From the NCBI RefSeq assembly GCF_019104745.1, contig NZ_JAHRWL010000001.1:1345001-1409000 (forward strand): a stretch of 64,000 bases of DNA, in the 5' to 3' direction. The DNA is from Thalassococcus arenae. Lineage in GTDB: Bacteria; Pseudomonadota; Alphaproteobacteria; Rhodobacterales; Rhodobacteraceae. Below, one piece after another: positions 43,490 to 52,920 of the stretch. Below the pieces are notes generated by a model. The model searched no databases. It had not been told where the DNA came from and saw nothing but the letters and a program-made list of their open reading frames with translations. The position numbers were made by a program, and so were the translations under genes. How positions within the stretch are numbered: position 1 is the stretch's first letter; each line of letters opens with the position of its first letter.

Positions 43490-43506
43490 CTACGGGAGGA
43501 CAGATC

Positions 43507-44352
43507 ATGAGACTTGTGCGCTATGGCGAGACGGGGGCGGAAAAGCCCGGGATGATGGATGGCGACACGCTGCGCGACCTGTCGGGGGTGATCGACGACA
43601 TCACGGGGGCGACGCTGGACGACGCGACGCTGGCACGGCTGCGCGATCTGGATCCGGCCAGCCTGCCGGCGGTATCGGGCAAGCCCCGGCTGGGCCCCTG
43701 TGTCGGCGCCATCGGCAAGTTCCTGTGCATCGGGCTGAATTATTCCGACCATGCGGCGGAAACCGGCGCCGAGATCCCCAAGCATCCGATCCTGTTCTTC
43801 AAGGCGAACTCGGCCATCGTGGGCGCCAACGACACCGTGATGATGCCCCGCGGGTCGACCCATACCGATTGGGAGGTCGAACTGGGCGTGGTGATCGGCA
43901 AGACCGCGAAATATGTCAGCAAGGAAAACGCGCTGGACCACGTGGCAGGCTATTGCGTGGTCAACGACGTTTCCGAACGGCATTTCCAGACCCAGCTGAC
44001 CGGGCAATGGACCAAGGGCAAGAGCTGCGACACGTTCGGGCCGACCGGCCCCTGGCTGGTGACCCGCGACGAGGTGCCCGACCCGCAGAAACTGGGCATG
44101 TGGCTGGACGTGAACGGCAAGCGGATGCAGACCGGAAACACCGCCACCATGATCTTTACCGTGGCCGAGATCATCGAGCATCTGAGCCACCTGTTCACCC
44201 TGCATCCGGGCGACGTGATCACCACCGGCACGCCGCCGGGCGTGGGCATGGGGATGAAGCCCGACCCGGTCTACCTGAAGGTCGGCGACGTGATGACGCT
44301 GGGCATCGACGGGCTGGGCGAACAGCGGCAGGAGGTGGGTCAGGATGCCTGA
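43507..44352 (+). CDS. FAH-family hydrolase, 2,4-diketo-3-deoxy-sugar-acid hydrolase-like
   Basis: 281 residues. The FAH core shows KFLCIGLNYSDHAAE, KANSAIVGANDTV and the metal ligand segment DWEVELGVVIGK, then GKSCDTFGPTGPWLVT and GTPPGVGMGM. Members of this group cleave 2,4-diketo-3-deoxy-L-fuconate or -rhamnonate to pyruvate and a hydroxyacid such as lactate, which fits the SDR two genes upstream and the hydroxyacid dehydrogenase downstream. An ureidoglycolate lyase-type annotation is the main alternative. ATG preceded by GGGAGGA. It overlaps the next gene by 8 bp. Confidence 0.87.
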   Translation: MRLVRYGETGAEKPGMMDGDTLRDLSGVIDDITGATLDDATLARLRDLDPASLPAVSGKPRLGPCVGAIGKFLCIGLNYSDHAAETGAEIPKHPILFFKANSAIVGANDTVMMPRGSTHTDWEVELGVVIGKTAKYVSKENALDHVAGYCVVNDVSERHFQTQLTGQWTKGKSCDTFGPTGPWLVTRDEVPDPQKLGMWLDVNGKRMQTGNTATMIFTVAEIIEHLSHLFTLHPGDVITTGTPPGVGMGMKPDPVYLKVGDVMTLGIDGLGEQRQEVGQDA

Positions 44353-45295
44353 TCTTCTGCTGATCGGCGGGGCGACGCCCGTCATGCTCGAACGGATGCA
44401 GGCGCGGTTCACAGTTCATCGCCTGGCCGATCTGCCAAAGGGCTGGCTGGCCGAGAACGGTGGCACCATCACCCATGTCGCGACCAACGGCCATGACGGG
44501 GTGAAACCGGAGGTCATGCAGCATCTGCCGAACCTGCAGGCGATTTCCTGTTACGGGGTCGGCTACGACAATATCGATGCCAAGGCCTGCGCGGCGCGGG
44601 GCATTCCCGTCAGTCACACGCCGGATGTGCTGAATGCCGAGGTGGCGACCACCGCGCTGATGCTGATGATGGCCTGCTACCGCGAGTTGCTGCGCGACGA
44701 TGCCTGGGTGCGGTCCGGCGATTGGGAGAGAAAGGGCAACGCGCCGCTGACCCGTTCGGTCGACGGGCAAAAGGTGGGCATTCTGGGCATGGGCCGCATC
44801 GGGCAGGAAATCGCCCGCAAGCTGGAGCCGTTCGGGACGGAAATTCTGTACCATACGCGGTCGAAAAAGGACGTATTGCACCGCTACTGTCCCGACCTGG
44901 TCGAGATGGCGCGCGAGGTGGATTGCCTGATCGTCATCACACCGGGGGGTGCGGCCACGCGGCACCTGGTGAACGCCGAGGTGCTGGAAGCGCTCGGGCC
45001 GCAGGGCACGCTGATCAACGTGGCCCGCGGCACCGTGGTGGACGAGGCTGCGCTGATCGACGCGCTGGGCAGCGGCAAGCTGGGCTGGGCGGGTCTGGAC
45101 GTGTTCGAGAACGAGCCGCGCGTGCCGGATGCGCTCAAGGCGATGAAGAACGTGGTGCTGCTGCCGCATGTCGGGTCGGCCACGGTGGAAACCCGCGCCG
45201 CGATGGGCAAGCTGACCGTCGACAACCTGATCGCGCATCTGGACGAAGGCCGCGTGCTGACCCCGGTCCCGGAATGCGCGCATCTGGGGAAATGA
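44345..45295 (+). CDS. D-isomer-specific 2-hydroxyacid dehydrogenase (NAD(P))
   Basis: 316 residues. The cofactor loop is [20 protein letters not shown]; catalytic Arg is in [10 protein letters not shown], Glu in [10 protein letters not shown] and His in [13 protein letters not shown]. The sequence resembles glyoxylate/hydroxypyruvate reductases. Placed right after the FAH hydrolase, it could process the glycolate or other hydroxyacid released by that cleavage. Overlaps neighbours on both sides (8 bp and ATGA), so it belongs to the same operon. Confidence 0.9.
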   Translation: MPDLLLIGGATPVMLERMQARFTVHRLADLPKGWLAENGGTITHVATNGHDGVKPEVMQHLPNLQAISCYGVGYDNIDAKACAARGIPVSHTPDVLNAEVATTALMLMMACYRELLRDDAWVRSGDWERKGNAPLTRSVDGQKVGILGMGRIGQEIARKLEPFGTEILYHTRSKKDVLHRYCPDLVEMAREVDCLIVITPGGAATRHLVNAEVLEALGPQGTLINVARGTVVDEAALIDALGSGKLGWAGLDVFENEPRVPDALKAMKNVVLLPHVGSATVETRAAMGKLTVDNLIAHLDEGRVLTPVPECAHLGK

Positions 45296-46380
45296 GCCGG
45301 ATCAGTGACGTTTCCGCACGGCTGTTCGCCGTGCCGCTGGACGAGGTGCTGGTGGATGCCAAACATGGCGACCACAGCCATTTTCACCTGATCACCGCGA
45401 CCGTGACGCTGGCGGACGGGCGGCAGGGCACAGGCTATACCTATAATGGCGGGCGGGGTGGTCATGCGATCGCGGCGATGATCCGGCATGACCTTGGGCC
45501 GTTTCTGATCGGCCAGGATGCGGCGCAGGTCGAGGCTCTGACCGAGGGCATGGATTGGCACATGCATTACGTGGGCCGGGGCGGCATTCTGAGTTTCGCC
45601 ATCTCGGCCATCGACATCGCGCTGTGGGACTTGCGGCTGAAGGCGCAGGGGTCGCCGCTGTGGCGGGCCGCGGGTGGCGCATCGGACCGCTGCAAGGCCT
45701 ATGGCGGCGGGATCGACCTGGCCTTTCCCCTGCCCAAATTGCTGGATCACGTGCAGGGCTACCTGGATGCCGGGCTGAACGCGGTCAAGATCAAGGTCGG
45801 CCAGCCCGACATGGCGACGGATGTCGAACGTATCCGTGCCGTGCGGCAGCGGATCGGGCCCGAAGCGGGGTTCGCAATCGATGCGAATTATTCGCTGAGC
45901 GTCGATCAGGCGATCGCGCTGGCCGAAGCGGTCAAGGATGTGGGGCTGCTGTGGTTCGAGGAACCGGTGGTCCCCGACGCGTTCGAGGCGTTCCGCATCA
46001 TCCGCGACGCCACCGGCGTGCCGACCGCACAGGGCGAGAACCTGCACACGCTGTATGAATTCGAACGGGCCCTGAGCCATGTCGATTTCATCCAGCCCGA
46101 TGCCTCGAATTGCCTGGGCATCACCGGCTGGTTGCAGGTGGCCGAGCACGCCCGGACCTTCAACGTGCCGGTCTGCAGTCACGGCATGCAGGAGTTGCAC
46201 GTGTCGCTGGTATCGTCGCAACCGCATGGCGGCTGGCTCGAGGTGCATTCCTTTCCGATCGACCGCTACACGACGCGGCCGCTGGTGATCGAGGACGGGC
46301 TGGCAGTGGCGCCGGATGTGCCGGGAATCGGAGTCGACTTCGACTGGGCGAGACTGACTCTGCACGAAGTGGCCTTGTGA
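45292..46380 (+). CDS. Enolase-superfamily sugar-acid dehydratase (mandelate racemase subgroup)
   Basis: 362 residues. Catalytic pieces are K166-x-K168 (AVKIKVG), metal ligands D197, E223 and E249, and H297 in CSHGMQEL. The KxK plus His arrangement places it in the mandelate-racemase subgroup, which includes many acid-sugar dehydratases (fuconate, rhamnonate, galactarate and similar). The operon thus has two dehydratases of unrelated folds, so two entry substrates or epimers may be handled. Overlaps the upstream gene by ATGA; the exporter gene follows after one base. Confidence 0.88.
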   Translation: MSRISDVSARLFAVPLDEVLVDAKHGDHSHFHLITATVTLADGRQGTGYTYNGGRGGHAIAAMIRHDLGPFLIGQDAAQVEALTEGMDWHMHYVGRGGILSFAISAIDIALWDLRLKAQGSPLWRAAGGASDRCKAYGGGIDLAFPLPKLLDHVQGYLDAGLNAVKIKVGQPDMATDVERIRAVRQRIGPEAGFAIDANYSLSVDQAIALAEAVKDVGLLWFEEPVVPDAFEAFRIIRDATGVPTAQGENLHTLYEFERALSHVDFIQPDASNCLGITGWLQVAEHARTFNVPVCSHGMQELHVSLVSSQPHGGWLEVHSFPIDRYTTRPLVIEDGLAVAPDVPGIGVDFDWARLTLHEVAL

Positions 46381-46381
46381 C

Positions 46382-46972
46382 ATGCTGGAATTCGCCGCCG
46401 CGGTGTTCTTTCTGATCATCACGCCCGGGCCCGGGGTGCTGAGCACCGCCGGCATCGGGTCGGCCTATGGCTATCGCCCCGGGCTGGCCTATGTCGGCGG
46501 ATTGTTCGTCGGCAACTTTCTGGTCGCGCTGCTGGTCATCTCGGGTATCGCGGCGGCGGCGCTGGCGGTGCCGGGGCTGCGGCAGGTGCTGCTGTTCGCC
46601 TCGGTTGCCTATCTGCTGTATCTGGGCTTCAAGATCGCCTTTGCGGGCGCGCGGATCGGGTTCATCACGCCCGAGACCGCGCCCGGGTTCTGGAACGGCT
46701 TTGCGCTGCAACCGATCAACCCCAAGGCCTATGTCGTCAGCACCACGCTGTTTTCCGGTTTCGCCTTCATGCCCGACGCGCTCTGGGCAGAGACGATCAT
46801 CAAACTGGTGATCTTCAACGCGCTCTGGGTGCCGATTCATATCCTGTGGCTTTGGGCCGGGGTCAGCCTGCGCCGGATGGACCTGTCGTTGCGGGTGCAG
46901 CGGACGATCAATATCGGCATGGCGCTGGCGATGCTGGCCGTGGTCGCATTGGCGCTGTTCGCGCAGGGTTAG
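46382..46972 (+). CDS. LysE/RhtB-family exporter
   Basis: 196 residues with about six hydrophobic helices. Family landmarks are FLIITPGPGVLSTAG near the N-terminus and FWNGFALQPINPKAYV in the middle (usually F-x-x-G-x-xxxNPKA). LysE proteins export amino acids or related compounds from the cytoplasm. It is last in the plus-strand sugar-acid operon, one base after the enolase-superfamily gene, and may relieve build-up of an acidic intermediate. Substrate unknown. Confidence 0.88.
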   Translation: MLEFAAAVFFLIITPGPGVLSTAGIGSAYGYRPGLAYVGGLFVGNFLVALLVISGIAAAALAVPGLRQVLLFASVAYLLYLGFKIAFAGARIGFITPETAPGFWNGFALQPINPKAYVVSTTLFSGFAFMPDALWAETIIKLVIFNALWVPIHILWLWAGVSLRRMDLSLRVQRTINIGMALAMLAVVALALFAQG

Positions 46973-46975
46973 AGC

Positions 46976-47725
46976 CTAAAGCGATGCCGTGATGCCACCG
47001 TCGACGAACAGCGTGTGGCCGTTGACGAAGCTGGAAGCATCCGAAGCCAGGAAGACGGCCGCGCCGACCAGTTCTTCGACCTGTCCCCAGCGACCCGCCG
47101 GGGTCCGCTTTTCCAGCCAGGCGCTGAATTCCGGGTCGGCAACCAGCGCGGCGTTCAGCGGTGTGTCGAAATAGCCGGGTGCGATCGCGTTGCATTGCAG
47201 CCCGTGCCTTGCCCAGTCGGTGGCCATGCCTTTCGTCAGGTTCGCCACGGCGCCCTTGGTCGCCGTGTAGGGTGCGATGCCGGGGCGCGCCAGCGCGGTC
47301 TGCACGCTGGCGATGTTGATGATCTTGCCGGCCTTGCGGGAGATCATGTGCCGCGCGCAGGCCTGGCCGACGTGAAAGACGCTGGCGATGTTGGTCTGTA
47401 ACAGGCGCTCGAAGGCGTCGGCGGGAAAATCCTCGAGCGGGGTGCGGTGTTGCATCCCGGCGTTGTTGATCAGGATGTCGATGGCACCGTGCCGGGCCTC
47501 GAAGCCGTCGATGGCGGCGCGCACGCGGTCATGGTCGGTCACGTCGAACGCCAGGGTCACGGCGCCCGGGATCTGCGTGGCCGCGGCGTCCAGCTTGGCG
47601 GTGTCGCGGCCGTTCAGCACGATCTGCGCACCGGCTTGGGCCAGACCCTTGGCCAAGGCAAGGCCGATGCCCTGCGACGATCCGGTGATCAGGGCGCGGC
47701 GCCCGGTGAGATCGAAGAGTGGCAT
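46976..47725 (-). CDS. idnO: Gluconate 5-dehydrogenase (SDR)
   Basis: 249 residues. SDR landmarks: TGSSQGIGLALAKGLAQAG, INNAGMQHRTPLEDF, catalytic Ser in NIASVQTALARPG, Tyr/Lys in YTATKGAV and the C-terminal GHTLFVDGG. The NAGMQHR...ED and PLFDLTGRRALITGS features are typical of gluconate 5-dehydrogenases, which reduce 5-ketogluconate to D-gluconate. Divergent from idnD, the preceding step, with 75 bp between starts; together they convert L-idonate to D-gluconate. An open frame running upstream across idnD is only a shadow. Confidence 0.88.
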   Translation of the reverse strand: MPLFDLTGRRALITGSSQGIGLALAKGLAQAGAQIVLNGRDTAKLDAAATQIPGAVTLAFDVTDHDRVRAAIDGFEARHGAIDILINNAGMQHRTPLEDFPADAFERLLQTNIASVFHVGQACARHMISRKAGKIINIASVQTALARPGIAPYTATKGAVANLTKGMATDWARHGLQCNAIAPGYFDTPLNAALVADPEFSAWLEKRTPAGRWGQVEELVGAAVFLASDASSFVNGHTLFVDGGITASL

Positions 47726-47800
47726 GGTTTTCCTTCCCTTGGCGGTTCGCGCAGTCCGGTCTACCCTGCGCGTCAGCCACAGCAACCGCAAGGGGCCGTC

Positions 47801-48835
47801 ATGAAAGCGCTTGTCCTTCACGCTGCCCGCGATCTGCGGGTCGAAGACCGCCCCGACCCGCAACCCGGCCCCGGCCAGGTTCTGGCGGCCATCGCCAAGG
47901 GCGGGATCTGCGGGTCCGACCTGCATTACTTTCAACATGGCGGAATCGGGTCGATGATCCGCTTGCGCGAGCCGATGATCCTGGGGCACGAGGTTTCGGG
48001 CCATGTCGCGGCTCTGGGCGCGGGGGTCGACCGGTTTTCCGTCGGCGATCTGGTGGCCGTCTCGCCGTCGCGACCCTGCGGCGCTTGCACGTATTGCCAG
48101 CAGGGTCAGCAGCAGCATTGCCTGAATATGCGGTTCTACGGAAGCGCCATGCCGATGCCGCACATCCAGGGGGCGTTCCGGCAATTGCTGGTGGCGGATG
48201 CTGCGCAATGCGTGCCTGCGCACGGGCTGAGCCCTGCCCAGGCGGCGATGGCCGAGCCCCTTGCGGTGTGTCTGCATGCCGTCAACCAGGCGGGGGCGCT
48301 GATGGGTAAGACGGTGCTGATCACGGGGTGCGGTCCGATCGGCTGTCTGACCCTGCTTGCCGCACGCAATGCCGGCGCGGCGCGGATCATCGTCACCGAT
48401 CTGACCGATTTCACGCTGTCCACGGCGCGTGGTCTGGGCGCCGACCTTGCGGTGAATGTGGGCACGCATCCAGATGCGCTGACACCCCTTTCCGAGGGCA
48501 AGGGCAAGGTCGACGTGCATTTCGAGTGTTCGGGCGCGGCGCAGGCGCTGGCCACGGGCGTTGCCGTTCTGCGGCCCGGCGGCGTGCTGGTGCAACTGGG
48601 CCTTGGCGGCGACGCGACGGTGCCGTTGCAGGCGATGACGGTCAAGGAGCTGACGCTGCGCGGGTCCTTCCGGTTCCACCGCGAATTCGCCAGTGCCGTG
48701 CAGGCGATGCAAAGCGGCCGGATCGACGTGTCGCCGTTGTTGTCCGGCAGCTATCCGATGGAAGATGCCGCGGCAGCGCTGGACCACGCCGCCGACCGCA
48801 ACCGGGCGATGAAGATCAGTCTCGATTTCGCCTGA
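47801..48835 (+). CDS. idnD: L-idonate 5-dehydrogenase (zinc medium-chain dehydrogenase)
   Basis: 344 residues. Catalytic zinc site begins GGICGSDLHYFQHGGIGS; structural zinc cysteines are in CGACTYCQQGQQQHC; cofactor loop is LITGCGPIGCLTLL. The DLHYFQHGGIG... and LREPMILGHEVSGHV blocks are typical of L-idonate 5-dehydrogenases, which oxidise L-idonate to 5-ketogluconate. AAGGGG precedes the ATG. Divergent idnO gives the second step. Sorbitol/xylitol-type dehydrogenases are the nearest alternative. Confidence 0.88.
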   Translation: MKALVLHAARDLRVEDRPDPQPGPGQVLAAIAKGGICGSDLHYFQHGGIGSMIRLREPMILGHEVSGHVAALGAGVDRFSVGDLVAVSPSRPCGACTYCQQGQQQHCLNMRFYGSAMPMPHIQGAFRQLLVADAAQCVPAHGLSPAQAAMAEPLAVCLHAVNQAGALMGKTVLITGCGPIGCLTLLAARNAGAARIIVTDLTDFTLSTARGLGADLAVNVGTHPDALTPLSEGKGKVDVHFECSGAAQALATGVAVLRPGGVLVQLGLGGDATVPLQAMTVKELTLRGSFRFHREFASAVQAMQSGRIDVSPLLSGSYPMEDAAAALDHAADRNRAMKISLDFA

Positions 48836-48841
48836 ACAGGG

Positions 48842-50146
48842 TCACAACACGTAGCGACTGAGATCGGCGGACTTGGTCAGTTCGCCCAGTTGATCCTCGA
48901 CGAATGCGTTGTCGATCGTCACCGCCTCGCCGCCGCGATCGGGGGCGTGAAAGCTCAGTTCCTCGAACACCCGTTCCATCACGGTATAGAGCCTGCGCGC
49001 GCCGATATTCTCGACGCTCTGGTTCACCTGCGCCGCGATCCGGGCCAGCGCGGCGATGCCGTCTTCGGTGAAGGTGACGGTGACGCTTTCGGTCTGCATC
49101 AGGGCCGAATATTGCAGCGTCAGGGCGTTGTCGGTTTCGGTCAGGATACGGACGAAATCACCTTCGGTCAGATCGCGCAGGGTGACGCGGATCGGCAGAC
49201 GACCCTGCAGTTCCGGCAGCAGGTCCGATGGCTTGGCGATGTGGAAGGCACCCGAGGCGATGAAAAGGATGTGGTCGGTCTTGACCGGCCCGTATTTGGT
49301 GCTCACGGTGGTGCCTTCGATCAGCGGCAGCAGATCGCGCTGGACGCCTTCGCGGCTGACGTCGCCGCCGCGGGCTTCTTGCCGCGCCGCGACCTTGTCG
49401 ATTTCGTCCAGAAAGACGATGCCGTTCTGTTCCACCGCTTCCAGCGCGGCCTGCTTGACGGTTTCGTCATCCAGCAGTTTGTCGGCTTCCTCCGAGATCA
49501 GGATCTCGTAGCTTTCCGCCACCGACAGACGCTTGCGGGTGGTGCGCCCGCCCAGGGCCTTTCCGAACAGATCGCCCAGGTTCAACATCCCCATGCCGCC
49601 GGGCTGGCCGGGGATGTCCATCATCGGAAAGGGCGATGACGTATCGGCGATCTCGAGCTCGATCATCGTATCGTCCAGTTCGCCCGACTTGAGCTTTTTG
49701 CGGAACATCTCGCGCGTGGCCTCGCGGGCGTCGGTGCCCGCGATGGCGGCGATCACGCGGTCTTCGGCGGCCTGGTGGGCGCGGGCCTTGACGTCCTCGC
49801 GCATCTGTTCGCGGGTCTGGACGATGGCGGCATCCATCAGGTCGCGGATGATCTGTTCGACATCGCGCCCGACATACCCAACCTCGGTGAACTTGGTGGC
49901 CTCGACCTTGATGAAGGGTGCGCGGGCGAGTTTCGCCAGTCGGCGGCTGATCTCGGTCTTGCCGACGCCGGTGGGGCCGATCATCAGGATGTTCTTGGGG
50001 TACACCTCTTCGCGCAGGTCGTCGGCCAGCTGCTTGCGGCGCCAGCGGTTGCGCAGGGCGACGGCAACGGCGCGCTTGGCCTCGCTCTGGCCGATGATGA
50101 AACGATCGAGTTCGCTGACGATTTCGCGGGGGGTGAGGTCGGTCAT
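48842..50146 (-). CDS. hslU: HslU ATPase subunit of the HslUV protease
   Basis: 434 residues. AAA+ unfoldase that feeds substrates to HslV. Walker [12 protein letters not shown], the pore motif [21 protein letters not shown], the intermediate domain (about 110-240), Walker [11 protein letters not shown] and the C-terminal LSRYVL tail that docks into HslV are all present. ATG at 50146 has AAGGAC upstream. Unlike the usual contiguous hslVU, an opposite-strand WYL gene separates it from hslV. It converges on idnD with 6 bp between stops. Confidence 0.96.
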   Translation of the reverse strand: MTDLTPREIVSELDRFIIGQSEAKRAVAVALRNRWRRKQLADDLREEVYPKNILMIGPTGVGKTEISRRLAKLARAPFIKVEATKFTEVGYVGRDVEQIIRDLMDAAIVQTREQMREDVKARAHQAAEDRVIAAIAGTDAREATREMFRKKLKSGELDDTMIELEIADTSSPFPMMDIPGQPGGMGMLNLGDLFGKALGGRTTRKRLSVAESYEILISEEADKLLDDETVKQAALEAVEQNGIVFLDEIDKVAARQEARGGDVSREGVQRDLLPLIEGTTVSTKYGPVKTDHILFIASGAFHIAKPSDLLPELQGRLPIRVTLRDLTEGDFVRILTETDNALTLQYSALMQTESVTVTFTEDGIAALARIAAQVNQSVENIGARRLYTVMERVFEELSFHAPDRGGEAVTIDNAFVEDQLGELTKSADLSRYVL

Positions 50147-50242
50147 GGTTCGTCCTTTTCGGCACGCTTAGGCAGGTAAGTGGCCATTGCCCGATGTGCA
50201 AGCTGGCTTTTTTCGTTGCATCCATCGTGATATCTGGCCCGG

Positions 50243-50875
50243 ATGATCGGATTGACGACATTCCTTGGCCGCCTTTTCGGCGGGCGCGAAACCGGTGGTC
50301 CCGATACCGGTCGGCGGTCGCTGATTGCCGCCCTCTTGGGTGCCGGCGCCGTACCGACAAAGGCCTTGGCAAACGGCATGGCCGTCGCGCTGGATCCGGT
50401 GGAGCGCGAGCGCCTGGTTGCGGGCTTGGCGGACATGCTGTTGCGCCGTGATCCGGTGCTGTCGAAACAAGCCGGGGACATGCTGACCGAGCTGAGTGCG
50501 ACCATGCCAGAAGCGCACGATCTGGTGCGGTTGCATCACCACCATGACGGCCGGATCGGACGGCGGTCTATGATGCGCCCCGCCTTGCGCGTCGACCTGG
50601 CTGCGCTGCATCGCGCTTGCGCGGAATCGCATGCGATCGGCTTTTCCTACAAGGACCTCAACGGTCAGGAAACGTCCCGCCGCGTGCTGCCGCTGGCGAT
50701 CGTGCATCCCGACCACGGGATCAAGCTGGTGGCATGGTGCACGCTGCGCGATGCGCCGCGGACGTTCTTTGTCCATTCAATGACAGACATGCAGGTTGAT
50801 CCGGAACGGTTCCCGGAAAAACGTGCTGATCTGATCGCCGCTGTCGTTTCGGACATCGACGCGCGCTACGCCTGA
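50243..50875 (+). CDS. Orphan WYL-domain protein without DNA-binding domain
   Basis: 210 residues. The C-terminal part (about 118-195) fits a WYL domain, an Sm-like fold that binds nucleic acids or nucleotide ligands: [21 protein letters not shown] and [18 protein letters not shown], with AWC where WYL usually has WYL-like. No helix-turn-helix is seen in the N-terminal about 115 residues, which are helical and include a serine/alanine-rich stretch. It lies between hslU (divergent) and hslV (convergent, 10-bp overlap). Function not known; association with the heat-shock protease is positional. Confidence 0.7.
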   Translation: MIGLTTFLGRLFGGRETGGPDTGRRSLIAALLGAGAVPTKALANGMAVALDPVERERLVAGLADMLLRRDPVLSKQAGDMLTELSATMPEAHDLVRLHHHHDGRIGRRSMMRPALRVDLAALHRACAESHAIGFSYKDLNGQETSRRVLPLAIVHPDHGIKLVAWCTLRDAPRTFFVHSMTDMQVDPERFPEKRADLIAAVVSDIDARYA

Positions 50876-51423
50876 ATCGTCTCGATGGTCAGGTTGCCGT
50901 TGGTGTAGACGCAGATATCCGCGGCGATGGCCATGGCGCGGCGGGCGATGTCTTCGGCGCTCAGGTCGCTGTCCATCAGTGCGCGGCCCGCGGCCAGGGC
51001 ATAGTTGCCGCCCGACCCGATGGCGGTGACGTCATGTTCGGGCTCCAGCACATCCCCGGCGCCGGTGATGACATAGAGCGCGGCGCCGTCCGACACGATC
51101 AGCATCGCTTCCAGCTTTTGCAGGTACTTGTCGGTGCGCCAATCCTTGGCCAGTTCGACGCAGGCGCGCTGCAACTGGCCCGGTGTCGCCTCGAGCTTGG
51201 TTTCCAGCCGTTCAAGCAGGGTAAAGGCATCGGCGGTCGAGCCGGCAAAGCCGCACACCACGTCGCGCCCGCCCGGCGACAGGCGCCGCACCTTGCGGGC
51301 CGTGCCTTTGATGACGGTCTGGCCCAGGCTGACCTGCCCGTCGCCCGCGATCACCACCTGGCCGCCCTTGCGCACGCCGATGATCGTCGTCCCGTGCCAG
51401 CCGGGAAAGTCCTGTTCCGCCAT
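50866..51423 (-). CDS. hslV: HslV peptidase subunit of the HslUV protease
   Basis: 185 residues. N-terminal-nucleophile protease related to proteasome beta subunits. The short propeptide [11 protein letters not shown] precedes the catalytic T12, then [20 protein letters not shown] and the conserved KVRRL and [14 protein letters not shown] blocks. With HslU it forms the cytosolic heat-shock protease. ATG at 51423 has GGAGG upstream. A sigma-32-type promoter element lies 26 bp before the ATG. The C-terminal ten bases overlap the convergent WYL gene. Confidence 0.96.
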   Translation of the reverse strand: MAEQDFPGWHGTTIIGVRKGGQVVIAGDGQVSLGQTVIKGTARKVRRLSPGGRDVVCGFAGSTADAFTLLERLETKLEATPGQLQRACVELAKDWRTDKYLQKLEAMLIVSDGAALYVITGAGDVLEPEHDVTAIGSGGNYALAAGRALMDSDLSAEDIARRAMAIAADICVYTNGNLTIETIQA

Positions 51424-51448
51424 GTCGCCTCCGTTCCGGTTCCCGCCC

Positions 51449-51477
51449 ATATGGGGGCTGGACAACAGCCCGGCAAG
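51449..51477 (-). promoter_or_regulatory. Candidate RpoH (heat-shock sigma) promoter of hslV
   Basis: Minus strand: CTTG (51477-51474), 18-bp spacer, CCCATAT (51455-51449); read as sigma-32 it is CTTGCCG-N14-CCCCATAT. The -10 overlaps the palindrome CCCATATGGG. The spacing is identical to that of the hslO element. HslUV is a standard heat-shock target, so context supports the call. Confidence 0.6.
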
Positions 51478-51510
51478 GCGGCCCTCTGGGCATAGCGAAA
51501 CCGGCGGGGA

Positions 51511-52476
51511 ATGGAAATGGATGCATTGACGCGCAAGGCGATGGCGGTCTGGCCTGCCCTGGCCGTTCAGATGGGCGAGCGTCCGGGAGAGTGGACACCA
51601 AGCCGCCTGGCCATGCGCGAAGATGCCCGCGTGTCCCGTATCCTGTTGCGGCTGGACAAGTCCGGTGCGACGCCCCTGGTGCTGAAGCACGAGGACCGGC
51701 CCCGCCGCCCGCAGGTCTTTGCCGAGGCAGTGCAGGCCCATGTCGCGGCGCAGGAGGGTTTTCCCGATGGCGTTCCTGCGATCCGCGCCGTCGATCTGGA
51801 CCGGCAGAGCCTGGTAATGGACTACGTGCCCGGACGTCCGCTGTCGGTTGTTCTGGATGGCGCTTCGCCGCAAACCCAATCGGCGGCCTTGCGGCTGGCC
51901 GGCGCCTGGCTGGCCGGGTTTCATCGCGGCAGGCTCGGCGACAGGCGCGTGTTCCAGCCGAAATTCACGCTGGGTTTTCTGGATCAGGTTCTGGCCGAGA
52001 TCTCCCGCGGGGAAAGGGCCGTGTCAGAGCCTGATCTGTTCCGTGCCTGCGCCGAAAGCCTGATCGGACAACGGGCCGAATTCGAGGCGCAGCAGACCGT
52101 CGCCGCCGCGACACACGGCGACATGCACATGCGCAACCTGCTGATCGGTTCGGACCGCGCCTGGGGCGTGGATTTCGCCGGTGGCCGGGTGGTGCCGGTG
52201 GGACACGATATCGGGCGGCTGCTGGCCGATTACGCGATCCTGCGGGCACCCCATGCGGACATCCCGGTTGGGTCGGTTCTGCCCCCGCAAGCGGAACAGG
52301 CGTTCTTTGCCGGCTACGACCTGGTCGGGCCAGACGATCCGTCTGTGCGGTTGCTGGTTCGGCACCGGGTTCTTGCGGAATGGTGGGGCCTGCCTGTGTC
52401 AGGCCGAAGCACCGCGCAAGAGCGCCGCTGGCAACGCCTGAAATCGCTGGTTCCACGCGTCTTTGCGCAGCACTAG
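51511..52476 (+). CDS. Aminoglycoside-phosphotransferase-fold kinase, unknown substrate
   Basis: 321 residues. The catalytic loop is [14 protein letters not shown] (HGDxHxxN) and the metal Asp is in GVDFAGG. A Lys in [10 protein letters not shown] probably contacts ATP. This fold phosphorylates choline, homoserine, sugars or antibiotics; no specific group is recognisable. Either ATG 51511 or 51517 is possible; the latter has better spacing from GGGGA. It is divergent from hslV and converges on the trxA terminator. Not evidence for resistance. Confidence 0.8.
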   Translation: MEMDALTRKAMAVWPALAVQMGERPGEWTPSRLAMREDARVSRILLRLDKSGATPLVLKHEDRPRRPQVFAEAVQAHVAAQEGFPDGVPAIRAVDLDRQSLVMDYVPGRPLSVVLDGASPQTQSAALRLAGAWLAGFHRGRLGDRRVFQPKFTLGFLDQVLAEISRGERAVSEPDLFRACAESLIGQRAEFEAQQTVAAATHGDMHMRNLLIGSDRAWGVDFAGGRVVPVGHDIGRLLADYAILRAPHADIPVGSVLPPQAEQAFFAGYDLVGPDDPSVRLLVRHRVLAEWWGLPVSGRSTAQERRWQRLKSLVPRVFAQH

Positions 52477-52480
52477 CGAC

Positions 52481-52508
52481 GAAAAAGGCCCCGCCGCTAG
52501 GCGGGGCC
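52481..52508 (-). terminator. Rho-independent terminator of trxA
   Basis: 9-bp stem GGCCCCGCC / GGCGGGGCC with loop GCTA; on the minus strand it is followed by a T run (complement of A52482-A52486). It lies 24 bp beyond the trxA stop and just after the convergent kinase gene. Confidence 0.9.
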
Positions 52509-52531
52509 CCTGTTCCTGCGCAAGTACGCTG

Positions 52532-52855
52532 TTACGCGATGGCGTCTTCGATCCAGCTTTGCAGCGCGGCCTTGGGCGCGGCGCCGGCGCGGTTCGACAC
52601 CACCTGGCCGTCCTTGAAGATGAACAGCGCCGGGATGCCGCGCACGCCCATCGCGGCGGCGGAATTCGGGTTCTGATCGACATCGACCTTGGCGATCTTC
52701 ACCTTGCCTTCGTATTGCGCCGACAGTTCTTCGAGGGCGGGGCCGATCTGCTTGCACGGGCCGCACCATTCGGCCCAGAAGTCGACGACGACGGGAATGT
52801 CGGAATTCTTCACCTCGGTGTCGAAGGTGGCGTCGGTGACGGCAACGGTGCCCAT
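52532..52855 (-). CDS. trxA: Thioredoxin 1
   Basis: 107 residues. Active site WCGPCK in [15 protein letters not shown], cis-Pro loop [10 protein letters not shown] and the usual strand order of thioredoxin. Reduces protein disulfides in the cytosol with NADPH via thioredoxin reductase. ATG at 52855 follows GGAGATACCC. It is the last gene of a minus-strand run from regB to here and is followed by a strong terminator. Confidence 0.97.
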   Translation of the reverse strand: MGTVAVTDATFDTEVKNSDIPVVVDFWAEWCGPCKQIGPALEELSAQYEGKVKIAKVDVDQNPNSAAAMGVRGIPALFIFKDGQVVSNRAGAAPKAALQSWIEDAIA

Positions 52856-52920
52856 GGGTATCTCCTCGGTCGTGGCATCCAGAAGTCAGAGGCGGAACGT
52901 ATGGACGTCGCAGGCCAGCG

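Noticed and set aside
46976-48787. A 603-codon frame extending idnO upstream across idnD
   Set aside because: The extension is antisense to idnD; idnO is complete from 47725 with a normal SDR N-terminus.
51511-52476. Aminoglycoside resistance gene
   Set aside because: Only the APH fold motifs are present; the core-genome setting next to hslV and trxA argues for a housekeeping kinase.
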